Assembly: GCA_034432095.1 (NCBI GenBank)
Contig: DAOUCV010000036.1
Span: 1 to 36,406, forward strand
Origin: DAOUCV01 sp034432095
Lineage (GTDB): Bacteria > Chloroflexota > Dehalococcoidia > Dehalococcoidales > UBA2162
Reading direction: 5' to 3'
DNA length: 36,406 bases
Below the pieces are notes generated by a model. That model did not search any database. It worked only from the letters and a program-made list of their open reading frames with translations, and was not told the origin of the DNA. The position numbers and the translations under genes were made by a program. Below are positions 32,302 to 36,406 of this stretch, piece by piece; the first letter of the stretch is position 1, and each line of letters opens with the position of its first letter.

Positions 32302-32428
32302 CGGTTGCTCACCCCTTCAAATCACCACTCACAGTTTGAGGTCGGTAAACGACGGACCAGGGGGAAAATAAGCCTTCTGTTGAGACAACAGATACGACAA
32401 ATAACACTTCTTCCGCGCCAGCTTTGCC

Positions 32429-32926
32429 TTATACTGTGGCTATGGTGGCAGCAGCCTTTTGCAGTATCCCGGTGAATTTGTCTGCCACTGCTACCTGCTT
32501 ATCAATAGCCTGCACACTGGCATCCGCATATCTTATGGCTTTCACTTCGCAGAAACTAGCACAGAGGGGGTCGCCATCACAGAAGTCGCACTTTATTACC
32601 TTTTGGGCTAGAGCATCAAATGACATGGCACCAAAGGGACAGATAGCAACGCACATCCGGCAGCCAATACAGGTATCGTAATCAACCACTACTCTATTTA
32701 AGCTCTCGTCCCGGGAAATAGCCTTTACCGGGCATATTGCCTGACAGGGAGCCGACTCACATTGTTGACAGCTCATTGGGAAGTAGCGTCCCTCTGACTC
32801 CCACTTGATTACTTTGATGCGACTTCGGGCGGGGTTAACCACGCCTTCATGTTTTACGGAACAGACCTGCTCGCATATTCGGCAGCCAGTGCACTTCTCG
32901 TAGTCTATCACCAGAACCTTAGCCAT
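32429..32926 (-). CDS. Four-cluster ferredoxin-like partner of AOR 2 (copy 1)
   Basis: The 165-residue protein has four cysteine quartets (CTGCRICEQVC, CQQCESAPCQAIC, CIGCRMCVAIC, CDFCDGDPLCASFC), so up to four [4Fe-4S] clusters. It follows the AOR stop by 32 bases and is the natural electron partner, as in AOR-ferredoxin heteromers and in BamB-BamC of class II benzoyl-CoA reductase. The start at 32926 has AGGAGGA about 8 bases upstream; an in-frame ATG at 32953 overlaps the SD region and lacks its own. It is cytoplasmic, with no signal peptide. Confidence 0.92.
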   Translation of the reverse strand: MAKVLVIDYEKCTGCRICEQVCSVKHEGVVNPARSRIKVIKWESEGRYFPMSCQQCESAPCQAICPVKAISRDESLNRVVVDYDTCIGCRMCVAICPFGAMSFDALAQKVIKCDFCDGDPLCASFCEVKAIRYADASVQAIDKQVAVADKFTGILQKAAATIATV

Positions 32927-32958
32927 TAAGTAGTCCTCCTTAAAGTTGTCCACCGATG

Positions 32959-34866
32959 CTAGAGCTTGTGAGACGGCTCTTTGTCTATACCCAGCTTCTT
33001 CAGGGTCTCCGGGCGGGGCACTCCATTCTCATCCCAGCCATGGTATTCGTAGTACTCGTCTATCATCTTCTTAAACTTTTCTCTATCTATCGTCTTGCCG
33101 CGGGCGGCGGGTACGCCCCGAGTGGTTGGCTCGTCATAGTATCGGTCAGACAACCAGTCATCCTTTCTGGTCATCCCTTCCCTGATGTTGAATAGCCTCT
33201 CCAGATTATAAGCCCGTTCAGCGGCGTTCCAGATATCAAGTGGTGACATCTCTAATCCGGTATTGAGGTAAATCAATCTAGACCATTCGTCGTAATTCGG
33301 GTGGTTTGGTCCAAGGAATATGGTGTGATACTTACATATGCCGAGGGAGTCCACTGCCTCAAAGCAATTCTCCTGCCATCTTACCATCCATGCTTTCCCC
33401 TCATAGTCCTGCCAGTGTGAGGTTAGCGGGCCATCATAGGGGACTGGCTGACTGTATATCTTCCTCAGCACCGGTTCGGGCAGGCCGTAGAGGTCAATTG
33501 CCGGTCGCCCCCTGAGGTGGTCGGAGCCTCTGCTAGCTACAGCAACATTAAGAGCCAGGGATGGTGTTGGCCTCTCATCGGAGTTAAGGTTACTCATACC
33601 TTTTACCTGCACCAGATACTTGTACGAGTCCTTACCTATCTTTTCCGCCGCTCTCAGTGGTCCTTCAGCCAGGATATCCCCCAGGCCCTGCCGGTGGGCA
33701 ATACGATGCACCATCTCAATGAGCGCTTCATCGTTGCCAAAGCGTAGTTCCAGGCCATCGGTATCCTTGTCTGTGAGGATGCCATTTTCATAGAGTTCCA
33801 TCGCCCAGGAAATCATGCTACCTGTCTCCAGGGTATCGATACCGTAGATGTTGACTAGGTGATTGCATACCTGAATTGTGACGGGGTTCTTACAGCCCGG
33901 CTCAGCAGCGAAGGCACCCATGGAGGTATACTCGGGCCCTTCATCATAAACCCCGGCGTAGGGACCGCTGGCGATAATATATTTACCCCGGCAGTGAACC
34001 TGGCAGGCGAAGCAGGCAGTCATGCCAAAACCGAGCTCCTCAAGGTGTTCCGCCTCAACCTCGTCAGAGTCCTCAAGCTGGTTGTCCCGGAAGTTTCTGG
34101 TCCTGACTCCTCCCCAGGAATTTGTTGCTCCCCAGATGAAGCCTGTCCCAATCTTGCCCATTTCCCGATTTACCTTGGAGGATGTTGCCTGAGTGATCAC
34201 CTTTCTATTGTACTCCAGGGCTTCAGCCGGGTGCGCTATCTTTATGTCCATGGTACCCCGAACAGCTACCGCCTTACAGAGTTTGGAGCCGAGAACAGCA
34301 CCCATGCCGGTCCTGCCGCCGGAATTCTTTATCCCGGTCATAACATTGGCGTACCTCACCAGATTTTCACCGCCGATGCCAATAGCCAGTACCTTTATAT
34401 CCCTATCCCCTAGTTCCTGCCGGATAATTTCCCTGGTCTCATTGGTATCTTTCCCCCAGATGTGTGATGCGTCCCTTATTTCAACTTCGCCGTTATGAAC
34501 CCAAAGATAGACTGGCTTTTTTGCCTTTCCTTTTATTACCAGGTGGTGAAAGCCAGCGAATGCCATCTCCGGGGCAAAGAAACCACCCATGTTGCAACTG
34601 CCGAAGTACCCGGTAAGCGGCGATTTGCCACCAACATGGGTTCGGGCAGTAGCGGAGGCTAAAGTACCAGCCAGTAACCCGGCACTGACGACGCATACGT
34701 TATCCGGTCCCAGGGGGTCAACTCCCGGTTTTATATGGTTATACATCAAATACGCATCCAGCCCTCGGCCACCAAGAAACATCTTTCGCATCTCAACGGG
34801 AATGGGTTTTGTCTCAATTGCGCCAGTAGTTAGGTCAATATAGGCTACCTTTCTATTTAGAGCCAT
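32959..34866 (-). CDS. Aldehyde:ferredoxin oxidoreductase family protein (AOR 2, possibly BamB-like)
   Basis: The 635-residue protein has the AOR N-terminal pattern (IDLTTG, then GGRGLDAYL) and the pterin-binding TRTHVGGKSPLTGYFGSCNMGG. A C285-x2-C288-x3-C292 cluster motif is completed by C511 in DSLGICKY. It is longer than AOR 1 by 66 residues and closer in length to BamB, the tungsten subunit of class II benzoyl-CoA reductase. C325 lies where BamB is reported to have a metal-binding cysteine (Cys322), but I cannot align the two here and other AORs also have a Cys nearby. Operon partners are a zinc ribbon (3 bases before) and a ferredoxin (after). It may oxidise aldehydes or reduce an aromatic acyl-CoA; the choice is open. 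Confidence 0.9.
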   Translation of the reverse strand: MALNRKVAYIDLTTGAIETKPIPVEMRKMFLGGRGLDAYLMYNHIKPGVDPLGPDNVCVVSAGLLAGTLASATARTHVGGKSPLTGYFGSCNMGGFFAPEMAFAGFHHLVIKGKAKKPVYLWVHNGEVEIRDASHIWGKDTNETREIIRQELGDRDIKVLAIGIGGENLVRYANVMTGIKNSGGRTGMGAVLGSKLCKAVAVRGTMDIKIAHPAEALEYNRKVITQATSSKVNREMGKIGTGFIWGATNSWGGVRTRNFRDNQLEDSDEVEAEHLEELGFGMTACFACQVHCRGKYIIASGPYAGVYDEGPEYTSMGAFAAEPGCKNPVTIQVCNHLVNIYGIDTLETGSMISWAMELYENGILTDKDTDGLELRFGNDEALIEMVHRIAHRQGLGDILAEGPLRAAEKIGKDSYKYLVQVKGMSNLNSDERPTPSLALNVAVASRGSDHLRGRPAIDLYGLPEPVLRKIYSQPVPYDGPLTSHWQDYEGKAWMVRWQENCFEAVDSLGICKYHTIFLGPNHPNYDEWSRLIYLNTGLEMSPLDIWNAAERAYNLERLFNIREGMTRKDDWLSDRYYDEPTTRGVPAARGKTIDREKFKKMIDEYYEYHGWDENGVPRPETLKKLGIDKEPSHKL

Positions 34867-34869
34867 AAT

Positions 34870-35124
34870 CTATTTCTTCCCCTTTCTTGCTTTGGCTTCA
34901 GCCTCGGCTTCCTCAGCCAGTCGTTTGTTTACCTCCCACACTGGTCCTCTTACCCTGGGCACGTCTGGCCATAGCCAGGATAAGCGCCACTCATAGCCAC
35001 AATTGGGGCACTTTACCGATTTGGCCCCGGCTGGTGGTTTAATCCTTTGCAGACAGTTCATACACCTGACCTGTCCTATGGTTCTGCCTCTGGCGGTAAT
35101 TTCAGCCGTTGTTTCCTCAGTCAA
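34870..35124 (-). CDS. Small zinc-ribbon protein heading the AOR 2 operon
   Basis: The 84-residue product has one zinc-ribbon site, CMNC and CPNC spaced by 17 residues, and a highly charged lysine/glutamate C-terminal tail. I do not recognise a named family. The start codon is TTG at 35124, chosen because AAGGAGGG lies about 6 bases upstream and no ATG or GTG is better placed. The stop is 3 bases before the AOR start, so the two are translationally linked; the charged tail codons contain the AOR's SD (AAGGGGAAG). Confidence 0.75.
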   Translation of the reverse strand: MTEETTAEITARGRTIGQVRCMNCLQRIKPPAGAKSVKCPNCGYEWRLSWLWPDVPRVRGPVWEVNKRLAEEAEAEAKARKGKK

Positions 35125-35160
35125 AATAACCCTCCTTTTACCGGTTCATCTCCAAGAACG

Positions 35161-35190
35161 ATAATATCAAATCCGCTTAAAGACTGTCAA
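35161..35190 (-). promoter_or_regulatory. Promoter of the AOR 2 operon
   Basis: On the minus strand TTGACA (35185-35190) and TATTAT (35161-35166) are 18 bases apart, and TG at the extended -10 position precedes the -10. The operon is thus independent of gap and eno. Confidence 0.75.
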
Positions 35191-35216
35191 ACAATCTCCT
35201 GACTAAGTGATGGTGG

Positions 35217-36230
35217 CTATAATCCCTTACCAGCAAGATAGGCAGCAAGGTCAGCCAGACGGCAGCTATAGCCCCATTCGTTATCGTACCAGGCGATTAC
35301 CTTGACCATATCGCCGGCGATGAGCATGGTGCTGGAGGCGTCAATGACGCAGCTTGCCGGGTTACCCTTGAAATCCATACTGACCAGCTCTTCTTCACAG
35401 TATTCCATGATGCCAGATAGAGGCCCTTCCGCCGCTGCCTTGAAAGCCTGGTTGACCTGTTCTTTGGTAACCTTTTTAGCCAGCTCAGCGACAAAGTCAC
35501 AAACCGAGACGGTGGCTGTAGGCACCCTGAAAGCCAACCCGTCAAGTCTGCCTTTAAGTTCGGGGAAGACTTGAGTTACGGCTCTGGTGGCACCGGTAGT
35601 AGTAGGGATAATGTTGAGGCCGGCGGTTCGAGCCCGCCGCAGGTCCTTATGGACGGTATCCAGGATTCTCTGGTCATTGGTGTAGGCGTGGATCGTGGTC
35701 ATAAATCCCTTGTTTATTCCGAAGCTCTGGTGCAGTACCTTGACCAGCGGGGCGATACAATTGGTGGTACAGGAGGCGTTAGAAATAATATGGTGTTTAG
35801 ACGGGATATACCTGTCCTCGTTGACGCCGAGGACGATGGTTATATCTTCATTACGGGCTGGAGCCGATATAATCACTTTCTTGGCACCACCCTTAAGGTG
35901 GGCTGATGCCTTGATAGCATCGGTAAATAGTCCGGTTGACTCTATTACGATGTCGGCACCGTAATCCTGCCAGGATATTCGGGCGGGGTCGCGCTCGGCA
36001 AACACCTTTATCTTTTTACCATCAACGATTATCGAGTCTTCGGTAGCTTCTACTTTACCGGGATAGCGACCGTAGTTACTGTCCCATTTCAGTAGGTGGG
36101 CATTAGTCTTGGTGTCGGTAAGGTCATTAATGACAACTACCTCCAGTTTCCCCTTGTGGTACTGGTTAATTGCCTTGAAGGTTAGTCTGCCGATACGACC
36201 GAAGCCATTAATACCGATTTTGGTTGTCAT
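35217..36230 (-). CDS. gap: Glyceraldehyde-3-phosphate dehydrogenase, type I
   Basis: The 337-residue enzyme makes 1,3-bisphosphoglycerate in glycolysis, or the reverse in gluconeogenesis. The N-terminal Rossmann motif INGFGRIGR is followed by INDLTD, which favours NAD. The catalytic C154 is in SNASCTTNC and H181 in TTIHAYTNDQ. Length and motifs are normal. GGGAGGTGCTAA precedes the ATG at 36230. It lies 26 bases downstream of the eno stop, in the same direction, so eno and gap probably form an operon. Confidence 0.97.
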   Translation of the reverse strand: MTTKIGINGFGRIGRLTFKAINQYHKGKLEVVVINDLTDTKTNAHLLKWDSNYGRYPGKVEATEDSIIVDGKKIKVFAERDPARISWQDYGADIVIESTGLFTDAIKASAHLKGGAKKVIISAPARNEDITIVLGVNEDRYIPSKHHIISNASCTTNCIAPLVKVLHQSFGINKGFMTTIHAYTNDQRILDTVHKDLRRARTAGLNIIPTTTGATRAVTQVFPELKGRLDGLAFRVPTATVSVCDFVAELAKKVTKEQVNQAFKAAAEGPLSGIMEYCEEELVSMDFKGNPASCVIDASSTMLIAGDMVKVIAWYDNEWGYSCRLADLAAYLAGKGL

Positions 36231-36256
36231 TTAGCACCTCCCTAGGGCTTAAATGT

Positions 36257-36406
36257 TTATTTTTCCAGTTTCTGTATCTTCAGGTTGTGAAAGGCTCCGA
36301 TGCCGGCGAAGCCAGCCCTTTGCCCCAGCTCTTCTTCTATTTTGAGGAGGCGGTTATACTTAGCCGTGCGCTCGGAGCGGCAGGGAGCGCCGGCTTTAAT
36401 CTGCCC
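36257..36406 (-). CDS. eno: Enolase, C-terminal end (partial)
   Basis: The last 49 codons of a minus-strand gene enter the window from the right and end with a TAA at 36257-36259. The translation includes RSERTAKYNRLLKIEEELG, the characteristic C-terminal segment of enolase, and ends IQKLEK. The rest of the gene is outside the window. Confidence 0.93.
   Translation of the reverse strand, partial: GQIKAGAPCRSERTAKYNRLLKIEEELGQRAGFAGIGAFHNLKIQKLEK

Noticed and set aside
35625..35642. GGCGGTTCGAGCCCGCC, resembling a tRNA T-arm
   Set aside because: It is inside gap, where it encodes RRARTAG on the minus strand, and no acceptor stem, D-arm or anticodon arm can be built around it.

Overview
The window reads as bacterial chromosome from a strict anaerobe. 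The most likely source is an uncultured member of the Chloroflexota (class Dehalococcoidia or a relative). This rests on the combination of tungsten/molybdenum enzymes, DUF169, UroD-family proteins, benzoyl-CoA-type ring-degradation genes and scattered short G/C-rich palindromes. It is inference, because there is no rRNA gene or other direct taxonomic marker here. I see no phage genes, transposase, CRISPR array, rRNA or tRNA.

Layout. 1-3.0 kb (+): the end of an unidentified gene, an iron-type alcohol dehydrogenase and a first aldehyde:ferredoxin oxidoreductase (AOR). 3.2-3.9 kb (-): a DUF169 protein. 4.3-9.6 kb (+): carA, a small unrelated-looking gene wedged between the two subunit genes, then carB. 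A possible leader peptide with competing hairpins precedes carA, and a run of four hairpins follows it. 9.7-12.5 kb: a likely remnant of a NuoF-type gene, a membrane PH-domain protein, a LOG-type nucleotide hydrolase and a beta-CASP RNase. 12.7-18.0 kb: a UroD-like protein, a thiamine-diphosphate enzyme with a double-cupin partner, and an unusual radical SAM protein. 18.1-21.1 kb (+): a three-gene NADH-oxidising (NuoE/NuoF/HoxU-like) module without a hydrogenase. 21.2-24.9 kb: a tiny basic ORF, gltX, a PflA-like radical SAM gene and an RluD-type pseudouridine synthase (-).

25.1-35.1 kb is the most distinctive part. On the + strand lie the three enzymes that take the dearomatised benzoyl-CoA product to an open-chain acyl-CoA: dienoyl-CoA hydratase, 6-hydroxycyclohexenoyl-CoA dehydrogenase and ring-opening hydrolase BamA/Oah. 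A molybdopterin oxidoreductase follows. Converging on them from the - strand is one operon: zinc ribbon, AOR, four-cluster ferredoxin, MoaD/ThiS-like carrier, NrfD-like membrane protein, second four-cluster ferredoxin. 35.2-36.4 kb (-) is glycolysis: gap and the 3' end of eno.

How it may work together. The ring-opening enzymes imply growth on aromatic compounds through benzoyl-CoA. No ATP-dependent (class I) benzoyl-CoA reductase is in the window. The AOR at 33-35 kb, its ferredoxin and the NuoEFG-like module resemble parts of the tungsten-dependent (class II, Bam) reductase, but the HdrA-like parts are not here. The NrfD and paralogous ferredoxin in the AOR operon instead suggest an AOR coupled to the membrane quinone pool, an arrangement worth testing.
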